Assembly (NCBI RefSeq): GCF_904846525.1
Contig: NZ_CAJHAZ010000006.1
Coordinates: 1 to 64,000 of the forward strand
DNA from: Psychrobacter sp. 1044
Lineage (GTDB): Bacteria > Pseudomonadota > Gammaproteobacteria > Pseudomonadales > Moraxellaceae
DNA length: 64,000 bases
Reading direction: 5' to 3'
Positions 28,302-37,130 of this stretch are shown in pieces. Under the pieces are notes generated by a model. That model saw only the letters and a list, made by a program, of their open reading frames with translations, made no database searches and was not told the DNA's origin. Made by a program: the position numbers and the translations under genes. Numbering within the stretch: the first letter of the stretch is position 1; each line of letters starts with the position of its first letter.

Positions 28302-28338
28302 TAAAAAAGCCCGTTAATATAATTAACGGGCTTTTTTG
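28302..28338. terminator. Terminator after the transglycosylase gene
   Basis: A perfect stem with arms aaaaaagcccgttaat and attaacgggctttttt and a three-base loop. It can act in both directions and may also stop the converging tsf transcript. Confidence 0.93.
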
Positions 28339-28422
28339 TGCTAAGAGATTTTATCTATTCATTCATAATCTATCTTGTCATATTTTTTTGAGTTCGATAC
28401 AAGATTAACAATAAAGCTGATC

Positions 28423-28456
28423 GGTGAGTGCCAAACCAAAAAGCTTAGCACTCACC
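28423..28456 (-). terminator. Hairpin downstream of tsf
   Basis: GGTGAGTGC (28423-28431) and GCACTCACC (28448-28456) form a 9-pair GC-rich stem 24 bases past the tsf stop. On the minus strand it lacks a strong T tail, so it may pause or process the rpsB-tsf transcript instead of terminating it. Confidence 0.55.
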
Positions 28457-28480
28457 ATTCTTCTTAGCAAAATTTAAAAA

Positions 28481-29365
28481 TTACTTGTTAGCCAGTGCTT
28501 GTGTTGCAGCAACTTCAGCAGCGAAATCTTCTTGCTTTTTCTCGATGCCTTCACCAACTTCTAGACGTTTGAAAGCAAGTACTTTTACGCCTTCAGCTTT
28601 TAGTACATCACCAACTTTTTTCTCGTTGTCCATAACATATGGCTGACGTAGTAAAGTCACTTCTTCTAGGTACTTACGTAGGCCACCTTCGATCATTTTT
28701 TCAACGATGTTATCAGGCTTGCCAGACTCACGAGCTTTTGCTTCGATGATGTCTTTTTCGCGTGCTAATAAATCAGCATCTACACTTTCGTCATCAACCG
28801 CAACTGGGTTAAACGCAGCGATATGCATGGCAAGGTTTTTGCCAGTATCTGCGTTGCCGCCTTCAAAAGATACCACAACACCGATACGTAGACCATGACG
28901 GTATGAAGCAAGGTTGCTACCTTCTAATACTTCAACGCGGCGTACTTGGATATTTTCGCCGATTTTTTGTACCAAAGATACACGAGCTTCTTCAACAGTC
29001 TGACCATTGCCATATGGCAATTCAGCGATAGCAGCTACGTCAGTCACATTGTTTTCTAATGCAATGTTCGCTACTGCTTCTGCAAATGCCGTAAAGTTTT
29101 CGTCTTTTGCAACGAAGTCAGTTTGGCAGTTTACTTCTAACAAGAATGCTTTGTTGTCGCCTTGAGCGATGATGATAGCGCCATCAGCGGCAATGTTACC
29201 CGCTTTTTTAGCTGCTTTGGCTTGACCAGATTTACGTAGGTTATCAATGGCAGTTTCTACATCGCCGTTTGACTCTTCTAACGCTTTTTTACATTCCATC
29301 ATGCCAAGACCAGTACGGTCACGCAATTCTTTTACCATTTTGGCAGATACTTTTACTTCTGACAT
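28481..29365 (-). CDS. tsf: Elongation factor Ts
   Basis: EF-Ts is the nucleotide exchange factor for EF-Tu. The 294-residue protein has the N-terminal UBA-like helix bundle with [16 protein letters not shown] and the central motif [11 protein letters not shown]. The family-typical C-terminal module is present. It lies downstream of rpsB on the same strand, the universal order, but the gap is unusually long (374 bases) and contains a tandem repeat. Confidence 0.97.
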   Translation of the reverse strand: MSEVKVSAKMVKELRDRTGLGMMECKKALEESNGDVETAIDNLRKSGQAKAAKKAGNIAADGAIIIAQGDNKAFLLEVNCQTDFVAKDENFTAFAEAVANIALENNVTDVAAIAELPYGNGQTVEEARVSLVQKIGENIQVRRVEVLEGSNLASYRHGLRIGVVVSFEGGNADTGKNLAMHIAAFNPVAVDDESVDADLLAREKDIIEAKARESGKPDNIVEKMIEGGLRKYLEEVTLLRQPYVMDNEKKVGDVLKAEGVKVLAFKRLEVGEGIEKKQEDFAAEVAATQALANK

Positions 29366-29739
29366 AAGAGTTACCTTTTATTATGTATGGGAGTGCTTAA
29401 TTTCTATGAGATATATCTTTGCTATCTATTGGTACTATATCGCTCTTATAGTAATGGACGCACTCATGGTTGATCGTGATAACAGACATCATTGTAATGA
29501 CAGATATTGTGCATCACTAGGTCAACTATAAGCGATAATACTCGCTTATTAACGAGTGTTCCATCAACAATAAGGCATGACGAGTAAAACTACATCATGC
29601 CTATTGTGAGCTTATACGTGTGAGCTTATACGTGTGAGCTTATACGTGTGAGCTTATACGCTGTTAATAACGTTATATGGATGCAGATAGTGTGACTATC
29701 AAGCTATCCTTACAAAGTTAAACCTTTTTGGTCAGCCAA
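29366..29739. other. Long rpsB-tsf spacer
   Basis: A 374-base spacer between two cotranscribed genes that are normally closer. It contains the 14-base repeat array at 29606-29660 and no gene. A tsf-specific promoter or processing site may be present; I could not define one. Confidence 0.5.
29606..29660. repeat. 14-bp tandem repeat, nearly four copies
   Basis: The unit gtgagcttatacgt starts at 29606, 29620, 29634 and 29648; the last copy is one base short. The copies are identical, which indicates recent slippage. The array lies within the untranslated spacer of the rpsB-tsf transcript. Confidence 0.93.
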
Positions 29740-30537
29740 TTATTCTGCTGGAGTCGCCGCTTCTTCTGCTTTGGCTTCAACTGGTGCTTCCTCAGTAGCA
29801 GGTGCTTCTTGCTCAGCTTTGCCGCCCGCTTGAGTCTGTGCGTATTCTTTACCAGCGATAATCGCATCAGCCATAGAAGTCACATACAAGGTCACAGCAC
29901 GGATAGCATCATCGTTTGCTGGGATGATGTAATCAACGTTATCTGGGCTAGAGTTAGTATCAACGATACCGATAACTGGGATACCTAGATTTTTAGCTTC
30001 TTTGATAGCAATCGCTTCATGATCTACGTCTACAACGAAGATTGCGTCAGGTAGGCCGCCCATATCTTTAATACCGCCTAGTGAACGCTCAAGTTTTTCC
30101 ATATCGCGAGTACGCTCTAACGCTTCACGCTTAGTAAGCTTGGCGAAAGTACCGTCTTCTGCTTGCTTTTCTAGCTCTTTTAGACGGTTGATTGACTGGC
30201 GAAGTGTTTTCCAGTTAGTCAACATACCACCTAACCAGCGATGGTCAACGTATGGCATGCCAGCGCGTGCTGCTTGCTCAGCGATGATACCGCTTGCTGC
30301 GCGTTTAGTACCTACGAACAATACTTTGTTTTTCTTAGCAGCTAAGCCGTTAACGTAAGTCAATGCTTCGTTAAACGCTTTTACTGTGTGCTCTAAGTTA
30401 ATGATGTGAATCTTGTTACGGGCACCAAAGATGTATGGTCCCATTTTTGGATTCCAAAAACGTGTTTGGTGACCAAAGTGAGCGCCGGCTTGTAGTAAGT
30501 CGCGCATTTCGATTTTGGTTGGATTCTTTGTAGACAT
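29740..30537 (-). CDS. rpsB: 30S ribosomal protein S2
   Basis: S2 binds the 30S subunit late in assembly and is needed for binding S1. The 265-residue protein shows the family start [22 protein letters not shown], the motif [11 protein letters not shown] and the C-terminal conserved [12 protein letters not shown]. The extreme C-terminus is an Ala/Glu-rich tail longer than in E. coli. rpsB is followed by tsf. Confidence 0.97.
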   Translation of the reverse strand: MSTKNPTKIEMRDLLQAGAHFGHQTRFWNPKMGPYIFGARNKIHIINLEHTVKAFNEALTYVNGLAAKKNKVLFVGTKRAASGIIAEQAARAGMPYVDHRWLGGMLTNWKTLRQSINRLKELEKQAEDGTFAKLTKREALERTRDMEKLERSLGGIKDMGGLPDAIFVVDVDHEAIAIKEAKNLGIPVIGIVDTNSSPDNVDYIIPANDDAIRAVTLYVTSMADAIIAGKEYAQTQAGGKAEQEAPATEEAPVEAKAEEAATPAE

Positions 30538-30835
30538 GTGAAATTCCTATTGGTTGGGTTATGCCTCCACATCACAAAAACTGCCTATCTAGCGACACGC
30601 ATCTGCTAACGGTTAATGCTTATTGTGGCAGCACTAACTTTTTGCAAATTAATCAAGTCGCCAAACACCCAGCAATTTTTTGCCATGATGTGTGTGTCAT
30701 TGGTTGGTTTAAAAAATTGAGCTATCATTTGAACGTAAAAATACGATGTGATAAAAATAGCTGGGCTGTATTTTATCATATAATGCTTAGCGACTGCTAG
30801 CGCTATTATGCTGTTTAAGTGGATGATAACGCATA
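30538..30835. other. rpsB leader and promoter region
   Basis: About 300 bases upstream of rpsB on the minus strand. In E. coli S2 represses its own operon through the leader RNA; I did not recognise that structure here. A short plus-strand frame in this interval is not supported. Confidence 0.45.
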
Positions 30836-30862
30836 AAAAAACGACGCATTAACGTCGTTCTT
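30836..30862 (-). terminator. Terminator of the chemosensory-like operon
   Basis: The arms aacgacg and cgtcgtt around a six-base loop; on the minus strand the hairpin is followed by seven or more T residues. It lies 28 bases past the stop of the last operon gene. Confidence 0.85.
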
Positions 30863-30889
30863 TATACTGAATAAATGAGCAGCTGTAGA

Positions 30890-31339
30890 TTAAGCGATAC
30901 AGATACCAATGACCGCTTTATACCCACGCCACGTAAATGGTGTGACGTAACTTTGGCGATCTTTTGGCAAATAAGACACGCTTGGTGCGCTCTCAACAAT
31001 ATGCGGCGGCGAGATAATAAACTCTGAGCCAAACTCAGTACGAGCATTGCCAGAGATAGTGTTCGCCATCTCACCGAGCAGATCCTTCATCATCGTGATC
31101 GATGAGTCAGGCTCGCCCATCACTTTTATGACTTCTCGTAACATCACGCTTGGTGCACTCACATACACACAGCCTTCAAGAGGCCCTGATATCTCGATAA
31201 CGCCGCTATAATCATAACCAACGGCACTCTTGTTATGATTTAAATAAGGGGTATCAATGGATACTTCCGAGCCATCAATTTGTGCAAAAAATGCATTGAT
31301 TGAGCTCAGAAACACACCCAATTTTTCTACTTTAACCAT
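30890..31339 (-). CDS. CheX-like CheY-P phosphatase homologue, copy 1
   Basis: A 149-residue protein of the CheX/CheC/FliY phosphatase fold. The catalytic ExxN motif is present as Glu90-x-x-Asn93 in LLGEMANTISGNART, followed by the FGSEF loop. It has no signal peptide, so it is cytoplasmic. It is the last gene of the five-gene operon and a paralogue of the gene just upstream, sharing the same plan (DTPYL, YSGVI.ISG, E.ANTI.GNAR.EFGSEF.IS.P). CheX dimers dephosphorylate CheY-P; the likely target is the regulator encoded at 31860. Confidence 0.85.
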   Translation of the reverse strand: MVKVEKLGVFLSSINAFFAQIDGSEVSIDTPYLNHNKSAVGYDYSGVIEISGPLEGCVYVSAPSVMLREVIKVMGEPDSSITMMKDLLGEMANTISGNARTEFGSEFIISPPHIVESAPSVSYLPKDRQSYVTPFTWRGYKAVIGICIA

Positions 31340-31380
31340 AATATATTAATATCCATCTTTATGACGCGGTGGCAGCAACG

Positions 31381-31830
31381 TTAATCCTGCAAACAGACCA
31401 CAATCTCGCCTATCTGCGAGTTCCAAGTGATGGGAATGATAAAAGAACGCTCATCATTCGGCAACACAATACTTTGTGGAGAGCCTTTAAATACAAACGG
31501 CACAGAAATATGGAACTCTGAGCCAAACTCTTTACGCGCGTTACCAGCGATTGTATTGGCCACTTCACCAGCCAAATCGATGTAGTTTTCATCGCTTTTA
31601 TCCGTTTCACCCATGCTATCCAGTATAGCGGACAATAACTGACGGGTTGCCGAAAAATACACCACGCCCTTTTGTCCACCCGATATACCGATCACACCCG
31701 TATAATCATGGACTTTTGGCTGTTTGTTCTCTAACAGATATGGGGTGTCAGCGACAAGCTCCTCGCCCCCAAACTGATTAAAATAGTTACTAATAATACT
31801 TAAAAAAATCTGTAGCTTTTGTTCTTTCAT
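31381..31830 (-). CDS. CheX-like CheY-P phosphatase homologue, copy 2
   Basis: A 149-residue CheX-fold paralogue of the neighbouring gene and of identical length. The catalytic pair is Glu89/Asn92 in LAGEVANTIAGNARKEFGSEF. Two complete, divergent copies suggest either a heterodimer or two phosphatases with different regulation; both keep the catalytic residues. It begins 29 bases after the response-regulator stop. Confidence 0.85.
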   Translation of the reverse strand: MKEQKLQIFLSIISNYFNQFGGEELVADTPYLLENKQPKVHDYTGVIGISGGQKGVVYFSATRQLLSAILDSMGETDKSDENYIDLAGEVANTIAGNARKEFGSEFHISVPFVFKGSPQSIVLPNDERSFIIPITWNSQIGEIVVCLQD

Positions 31831-31859
31831 AATGACATCTACTTAAGTCGTTGAATGGT

Positions 31860-32222
31860 TTAGTCTTGCATTAGCTCATACAAAGACTCTACAAGCTCTT
31901 CTTCTGAAAAAGGCTTGCACAAAAATCCGCTGGCACCCAACGACAATGCTTCAATGCCAGTGGCTTTATCAGACAGTGCTGACACCACTAAAATGCGTAC
32001 TTCAGGGTCAATCGCAATGATTTTCTCAATGCATTCAAGTCCGTCCATTTGTGGCATGGTCAAGTCCATAGTGATTACATCAGGACGATGGACATTGAAC
32101 TTTTCAATGGCTTGGACGCCACTGGTTGCCGTCGCAACCAACATAAACTGCCCTGAATCGTACGCGCGTTGAATACGATTTCTAATAATATTTGAATCAT
32201 CAACAATCATTAACTTATGCAT
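31860..32222 (-). CDS. CheY-like single-domain response regulator
   Basis: A 120-residue stand-alone receiver. The acidic pocket is Asp8/Asp9, the phosphoacceptor is Asp53 in ITMDLTMPQMDG, the switch residue is Ser81 in VVSALSD, and the conserved Lys103 is in FLCKPF. It has no output domain, so signalling must go through protein-protein contact. The adjacent CheA-like kinase gene and two CheX-like genes make it the probable centre of the relay. Confidence 0.92.
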   Translation of the reverse strand: MHKLMIVDDSNIIRNRIQRAYDSGQFMLVATATSGVQAIEKFNVHRPDVITMDLTMPQMDGLECIEKIIAIDPEVRILVVSALSDKATGIEALSLGASGFLCKPFSEEELVESLYELMQD

Positions 32223-32284
32223 AACTGATCTATTACCTTTAATGAAGTGCTTGTCATCCTTGACAATATACCTGCTGTTTCTAA

Positions 32285-34498
32285 TTAAGCTTTTGGTAAA
32301 GTAATAACAAACCGTGTCATCTGACCAAATTCGCTGTTTACGTTAAGCTTGCCATCATAATCTTTTACTTTTGCTTTAATGATATCGAGACCGACACCGC
32401 GTCCGCCATCTTCATCTGCATGTTCTTTAGTAGAGAAACCCGAAGAAAACAGTTGTTTGAGCAGCTCGCTTTGACTGAGCTGACTGGCTTCTTCTGTACT
32501 AAAACGACCGTCACTGCTTAACTTGGCACGAATGCTATCATAATCAATACCTTGACCATCGTCTTGCACCATCAGCATGAAATCTGAGCCGTTGTCTTTT
32601 AGTTCTAAATCAATCGTCCCAACCGCAGTCTTACCAATCGAATGACGAACACTTGGCGCTTCAATGCCATGCACCACGGCATTACGTAGTAGTTGAATGC
32701 TAATCTCTTTAATCGGCTTTACTAGATGTGCTGGTATGTCCGCTTGCATCAGCGTATTACTCTTTAGCTCTACTTGCTTGCCTTGTCTTGCGGCAATATC
32801 TTTTGCAAATGCTTTATAAAAAGACAAATGATCATCAGGTGCTTCATTACCTAGGTCGATATCCTGACCGATATCAGTATCTATGATACTGGTTGAAGGA
32901 TTTGATGTCTGACTGTCAGTCGCCACCGTTTTTGACATACTGTTTTGAGCACTATTGTCATCTAACCCATTTGCAGTTGGTGCAGTCGCTGGTGCTGAAC
33001 GGTTAATGCGCTCACCCAAGGTCGCGATGGTATTTGATAGGCTTAATAAGTCATCCAAATGTACGGCCAATGGCAAGAAATCGTTACCAGATAATTGACC
33101 TTGGTTTTGCAATGCGTGCAGTTTGTCTTCCGCATCTGAGGCAATCTTGGTAAAACTATGCAGTTTTAGCGCAGAAGCTTCACCTTTTAAGCTATGCATT
33201 TCGCGGTAAATGGCTTTTAGTTTGCCCTCAAGCTCGTATTGTGAGCTACCAGGATTTTTCAAGATATTGTTCATTTTCTCAATGTGCATCTGCGTATTAT
33301 CAATAAACTCATTAATAATTTTAGGATTTACATTCAAGATAGTGGTGAGCATCTCAATCTGCATGTCGTTTTGCGAACGCTCTTTTTCTAGACGCTGCTC
33401 TAAATATACGGCATCTGATACATCGTTGACGTTGACCAAAATACGGGCAATGTCTTTGTTGTCATAAACACGTGAGAACTTGAAGTCTAAGAAGCGATTA
33501 TTCTGTGCTTTATCACCAGCGTTGTTGTGTAGCATGACTTTGTGCAGCGGATTCAGAGAATCTACCAATTTTTCTTTAACGCGTGGATTGTAAAGCTGCT
33601 CAATAAATTGCTGTGTGGTTTTCAGATCTTTATCAGAAATACGCCCACGTAAAACGTTAGTAAAGTTCTCTCCTGACAATCTGTCCTCACCGATAATATC
33701 ATTCAGTGCGCGAGAATGCTGCTGACCAATATTCAAGTCTTTATCAAGCAAGAATAGACCCGTATTTACCGTTTCCATAATCTCTTGCGTCTCGCGACGA
33801 GCAGCGAACGCTTCAGCATCGGTTTCACGTAAACGACGTACAAAGAAGAATACAAAAATTAGAAAGTAGGTAAAGATGGCGGCAACACCAAGTACCTGAA
33901 TAAGACGAATGGTCGTCGCTTGGCGTTCGGTTTCGCTATAAACTTCACTAGTTAGTCTATCTAAAGCATCATTCATACGTAGGCTAGATGTTTTAGCTTG
34001 TTCATAAGCCAATGCCAGTTCATCCGAAGAATCTACTCGAATATCACTAGCGCCCTCAAGATAAGTTGCGATAAGTGGCTTTAGTTTATCCCAGTCTTGC
34101 TGCGCTTCTTCTAAAGCAGCAACTTCAGTCGCTGTCGTGATATTTGGGATCTGATAAGCATTACCAGCATCATCAATATATTCTGAACCTTCTCGCATAC
34201 TAGTGAGCAATTGATTAATCTCTTGAGTATTACTCTCTAGTCTTTCTCTCACTCGCTTTTGATGAGGAGAATTGATATGCTCGCCTACACTACTTTGTAA
34301 GTCGAACAAATCCTTAATAATAGCCTGAGCATTATTAGCAGTTTTATTAGATATATTTACTAACGTAGTATTTCGCTCGAGAACACTTGAAGTATAAAAC
34401 GTAAAGGCAAGCAGTATCCCAATCAATGCCAAGAAGGCAGCAATCGACAGAATCAAACCACGATAACGGGAGTTAGCGTTTTGAGTCGAAACAGTCAT
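32285..34498 (-). CDS. Membrane-bound CheA-like histidine kinase
   Basis: A 737-residue kinase with an unusual layout. TM1 (about 14-36) and TM2 (about 203-226) flank an all-helical periplasmic domain that resembles PilJ or four-helix-bundle receptor domains. A PAS-like region (about 235-375) follows, then an Hpt-type helical domain with phosphoacceptor His435 in EMHSLKGEAS. A Ser/Thr/Asn-rich linker (about 510-560) leads to a CheA-type ATPase: N box LLRNAVVHGIE (about 604-614), DDGQGID and GGRGVGLDII. There is no CheA P3 dimerisation domain, no CheW-like P5 domain and no HisKA. It lies downstream of a solute-binding lipoprotein gene and upstream of a CheY-like gene, so I infer that it is their sensor kinase. 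Confidence 0.87.
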   Translation of the reverse strand: MTVSTQNANSRYRGLILSIAAFLALIGILLAFTFYTSSVLERNTTLVNISNKTANNAQAIIKDLFDLQSSVGEHINSPHQKRVRERLESNTQEINQLLTSMREGSEYIDDAGNAYQIPNITTATEVAALEEAQQDWDKLKPLIATYLEGASDIRVDSSDELALAYEQAKTSSLRMNDALDRLTSEVYSETERQATTIRLIQVLGVAAIFTYFLIFVFFFVRRLRETDAEAFAARRETQEIMETVNTGLFLLDKDLNIGQQHSRALNDIIGEDRLSGENFTNVLRGRISDKDLKTTQQFIEQLYNPRVKEKLVDSLNPLHKVMLHNNAGDKAQNNRFLDFKFSRVYDNKDIARILVNVNDVSDAVYLEQRLEKERSQNDMQIEMLTTILNVNPKIINEFIDNTQMHIEKMNNILKNPGSSQYELEGKLKAIYREMHSLKGEASALKLHSFTKIASDAEDKLHALQNQGQLSGNDFLPLAVHLDDLLSLSNTIATLGERINRSAPATAPTANGLDDNSAQNSMSKTVATDSQTSNPSTSIIDTDIGQDIDLGNEAPDDHLSFYKAFAKDIAARQGKQVELKSNTLMQADIPAHLVKPIKEISIQLLRNAVVHGIEAPSVRHSIGKTAVGTIDLELKDNGSDFMLMVQDDGQGIDYDSIRAKLSSDGRFSTEEASQLSQSELLKQLFSSGFSTKEHADEDGGRGVGLDIIKAKVKDYDGKLNVNSEFGQMTRFVITLPKA

Positions 34499-34566
34499 AG
34501 CATATTCCTTTTAATGTATAGATAAATTAATATTTACTGTTTATTTAAAGATAATGTGTTCTATAA

Positions 34567-35454
34567 CTACTGCCCTTGAGTGTTTTTCAATATCTGTTGC
34601 TGCTGCAATGACGCTTTAGTTAAATCTGTTCCGAACCATTTAGTAGTTAGTTTTGCATAAGTACCATTTTCTTTTAATTCATTCAGTCCTGCGTTTACTT
34701 TTTTCAACAAATCAGGTTGGCTTTTATCAATAAGAAAAACTTTGCGAGCACCATCTGCTCTAATATTTTCGTAATCGAAATATTGCGGTTTTAGGCTTGG
34801 CAAGTCATTTAAGGTATAGCGGAGTACACCCGAATCATCTACAACTGTATCGACCTTGTCTTGTGCCATAGCTTCCACTGCTGCAAATGTTGTCGGATAT
34901 TGTTCTAAAGAACCTACAGTGTATTTACCTTGTAAAAAATACTCATAAGGCTCTGAGTTACTCAATACACCAACCCTTAAATTACTAAGATCATTTAACG
35001 ACTTAATATCTAATGAGTCTTCTAAGTATACAAGGCTAGTAGGAAGAGGTGCATAGGCGTCAGAAAGCAAATATTTATTGGCACGCTCGCTGCTATAAGT
35101 TAAACCTGCTGCTACCATATCCCGACTTTTATTATCTAAATTACCAAATAATTGTTCCCAAGTATCATTATAGACTTCAACTTTAAACCCTTGGTTTTCA
35201 CCAATATATTGCATGAGTTCCACATCGAATCCAATTACATTTCCATATTCATCTTTAAATTCATAAGGTGCGTAATTTGCTTCGGTACCGACCTTAATAA
35301 CTGGTGCCGTATCAGGCAAATTACTGACAAAATTATCTTTATTTTCTGTTACTGGCGTCCCAGTCGAATTGGCATTTTCTTGAGTGGAAGAGTTACCGCA
35401 GCCAAACAGTCCTATACTAAATACAATTGGCAATAGTTTATATAATTGCTTCAT
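34567..35454 (-). CDS. Solute-binding lipoprotein, family 3
   Basis: A 295-residue periplasmic binding protein of the SBP_bac_3 (amino-acid-binding) family. The lipobox is LFGC with Cys19 as the acylated residue, then a Ser/Asn/Thr-rich tether. The fold begins VIKVGTEANYAPYEFKDEYGNVIGFDVELM, the classic family start, and ends with LKENGTYAKLTTKWFG. No ABC permease or ATPase gene is nearby; the next gene downstream is a membrane kinase. I therefore infer a sensory rather than a transport role. The gene is first in the operon and has an aagg site before the ATG. Confidence 0.9.
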   Translation of the reverse strand: MKQLYKLLPIVFSIGLFGCGNSSTQENANSTGTPVTENKDNFVSNLPDTAPVIKVGTEANYAPYEFKDEYGNVIGFDVELMQYIGENQGFKVEVYNDTWEQLFGNLDNKSRDMVAAGLTYSSERANKYLLSDAYAPLPTSLVYLEDSLDIKSLNDLSNLRVGVLSNSEPYEYFLQGKYTVGSLEQYPTTFAAVEAMAQDKVDTVVDDSGVLRYTLNDLPSLKPQYFDYENIRADGARKVFLIDKSQPDLLKKVNAGLNELKENGTYAKLTTKWFGTDLTKASLQQQQILKNTQGQ

Positions 35455-35729
35455 AATTCATCCTTTAAACTTTACGTTATATATATCAATAAATGACAAT
35501 TTAGAAAGGTTAGGTAATATCTTCACAATATTTACTTACAAAAAGTTACGTGGATAATACTTGCCTACCTTTGCGATTGCAATAATTATGTTTGGTTATT
35601 AACCACAATTTGTTATATATGGCAAATAAAGGATATTAAGGGCGTACATAAGTCTACCCATATGACTAAAAACTTGTAATATGGTCTTGTTTTATGCACA
35701 GTTTTAGGCAGAAAATAAAATAAAAAGCA
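35455..35729. other. Promoter region of the chemosensory-like operon
   Basis: About 275 AT-rich bases upstream of the lipoprotein gene, including the inverted repeat at 35593-35607. No gene is seen. Confidence 0.5.
35593..35607. promoter_or_regulatory. Inverted repeat upstream of the lipoprotein gene
   Basis: tggtta / taacca arms (35594-35606) around a single base, with partial extension on each side. It lies about 140 bases before the first gene of the operon and could be an operator. No adjacent regulator gene supports this. Confidence 0.35.
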
Positions 35730-35730
35730 C

Positions 35731-35770
35731 AAAAAAGCATCCCTACATAATCAATGTAAGAATGCCTTTT
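35731..35770 (-). terminator. Terminator of the Bcr/CflA gene
   Basis: On the minus strand gcattcttacat pairs with atgtagggatgc (two mismatches or wobbles), followed by a T run. It lies about 50 bases after the exporter stop. Confidence 0.7.
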
Positions 35771-35817
35771 AAGAACGCCTTTTAAGATGCTAGTGCAAGA
35801 CTTATAAAGTCTATGGC

Positions 35818-37077
35818 TTACTCCGCATCGTCCAGATTTAAATTACGATCTATCTGCCAAATTAAAAAACAGCCAAGACTCATTAAAGCGAACATCGCAA
35901 TACCAATTTTGAGTACAGGATTAACTGGAAATAAGTTTAACAATAATCCACCAAAGATACCAACTGAAAACATGAGCGAGCCTTGTAGCGCACTTGCCAT
36001 GCCCGCTCGGCGTTTTTGAAAGGCCAGCGCAATAGCAGAAGCATTTGGCTGAGTAAGACCTAAGCCTGCGATACAGAAGAAAATACAAGCCAGTACCAGT
36101 GGAAGCCAAGCATCAGTACCCAAAAATAGACCTATGATAAATAGCACGCCTGCAGAAATAACCTGCATCATCGCACCAAAGCGCAAAATACTCAAAATAC
36201 GAAAGCGATTGGTAAGCCACTGATTCAGCTGAGTCAAACCCACAAAACCAGCAGCATTCATCCCAAATAGCCAAGCGAAGTGGGTTGCGGATACCCCATA
36301 GGTATCCATAATCAGCTCAGAGGCTGAACTGATATAAACAAACATCGCCCCCATCAGCAGGCCGCCACCAATCGCTGGATAATTGAACGTCGGGTCTTTT
36401 AATAAGTCCCAGTATTGACTCAGTATTTCTCTTGCAGGACGTACATTACGATTTTCTTCCGTCAACGTTTCAAAGAAGAAAAACTTTGTGAGTAATAAAT
36501 TCAACGTGCCAAAAGCAGCCAAAAACCAAAAAATAGAGTGCCAGCTAAAAAACTGTAGAAATAGCGCACCAAGCGATGGGGCTAATATCGGCGCTAAACC
36601 CATCACCAAAATCATAATAGAAAAGGCTTTTGCGGTTTGCTTAGCAGTCAATCGATCGCGAATCGCGGCACGAGTGACCACCGCGCCGACACAGGCACCA
36701 AGCGCTTGCATCGTCCGTCCAACAAACAATACATACTCGTTATTAGTAGTCGCACAAACAATGGAGGCGATGACATATAGCGTCATACCGATATATAAAG
36801 GCTTAACACGACCGACACGATCACTAAATGGACCATAAAATAGCTGGCCAAATACCAAGCCTAAAAAATAGGCAGGAACAGAATTGGCCATAAAGGCTGT
36901 AGATACGCCAAAGTCATCTGCCATCGATGGTAATGCAGGCAGATACATATCAATAGACAATGGCCCCACTGCCACGATAAGTCCAAGCATCATAATCCAT
37001 GCAACAGGCAAATCAGCAGAGCGTACGCGCTCAGAAGCAATGGGTCGATTGGGTAGAGAGGATTTTGGAGCAGACAT
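35818..37077 (-). CDS. Bcr/CflA family multidrug efflux transporter
   Basis: A 12-helix major facilitator (DHA1) drug:proton antiporter of 419 residues. The start region has PLSIDMYLPALPSMADDFG (the family's helix 1 signature), and the loop 2-3 motif A appears as LFYGPFSDRVGRVKPL. Members export bicyclomycin, chloramphenicol, sulfonamides or cysteine; substrate cannot be inferred. A 10-base inverted repeat just upstream (37099-37130) could regulate expression. Confidence 0.92.
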   Translation of the reverse strand: MSAPKSSLPNRPIASERVRSADLPVAWIMMLGLIVAVGPLSIDMYLPALPSMADDFGVSTAFMANSVPAYFLGLVFGQLFYGPFSDRVGRVKPLYIGMTLYVIASIVCATTNNEYVLFVGRTMQALGACVGAVVTRAAIRDRLTAKQTAKAFSIMILVMGLAPILAPSLGALFLQFFSWHSIFWFLAAFGTLNLLLTKFFFFETLTEENRNVRPAREILSQYWDLLKDPTFNYPAIGGGLLMGAMFVYISSASELIMDTYGVSATHFAWLFGMNAAGFVGLTQLNQWLTNRFRILSILRFGAMMQVISAGVLFIIGLFLGTDAWLPLVLACIFFCIAGLGLTQPNASAIALAFQKRRAGMASALQGSLMFSVGIFGGLLLNLFPVNPVLKIGIAMFALMSLGCFLIWQIDRNLNLDDAE

Positions 37078-37098
37078 ATTCAGACCATTTTATATAGA

Positions 37099-37130
37099 GT
37101 GTATTGAATCGTCATGAAGGTTCAATACAC
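37099..37130. promoter_or_regulatory. 10-bp inverted repeat upstream of the Bcr/CflA gene
   Basis: GTGTATTGAA (37099-37108) and TTCAATACAC (37121-37130) are perfect complements with a 12-base spacer, only 22 bases before the exporter ATG on the minus strand. It could be a repressor operator or a hairpin in the mRNA leader that limits translation. Confidence 0.45.

Noticed and set aside
29606..29660. CRISPR array
   Set aside because: The 14-base units are contiguous with no spacers; this is a simple tandem repeat.
30561..30800. Plus-strand frame of 79 codons upstream of rpsB
   Set aside because: It lies antisense to the rpsB leader, with no ribosome site or family.
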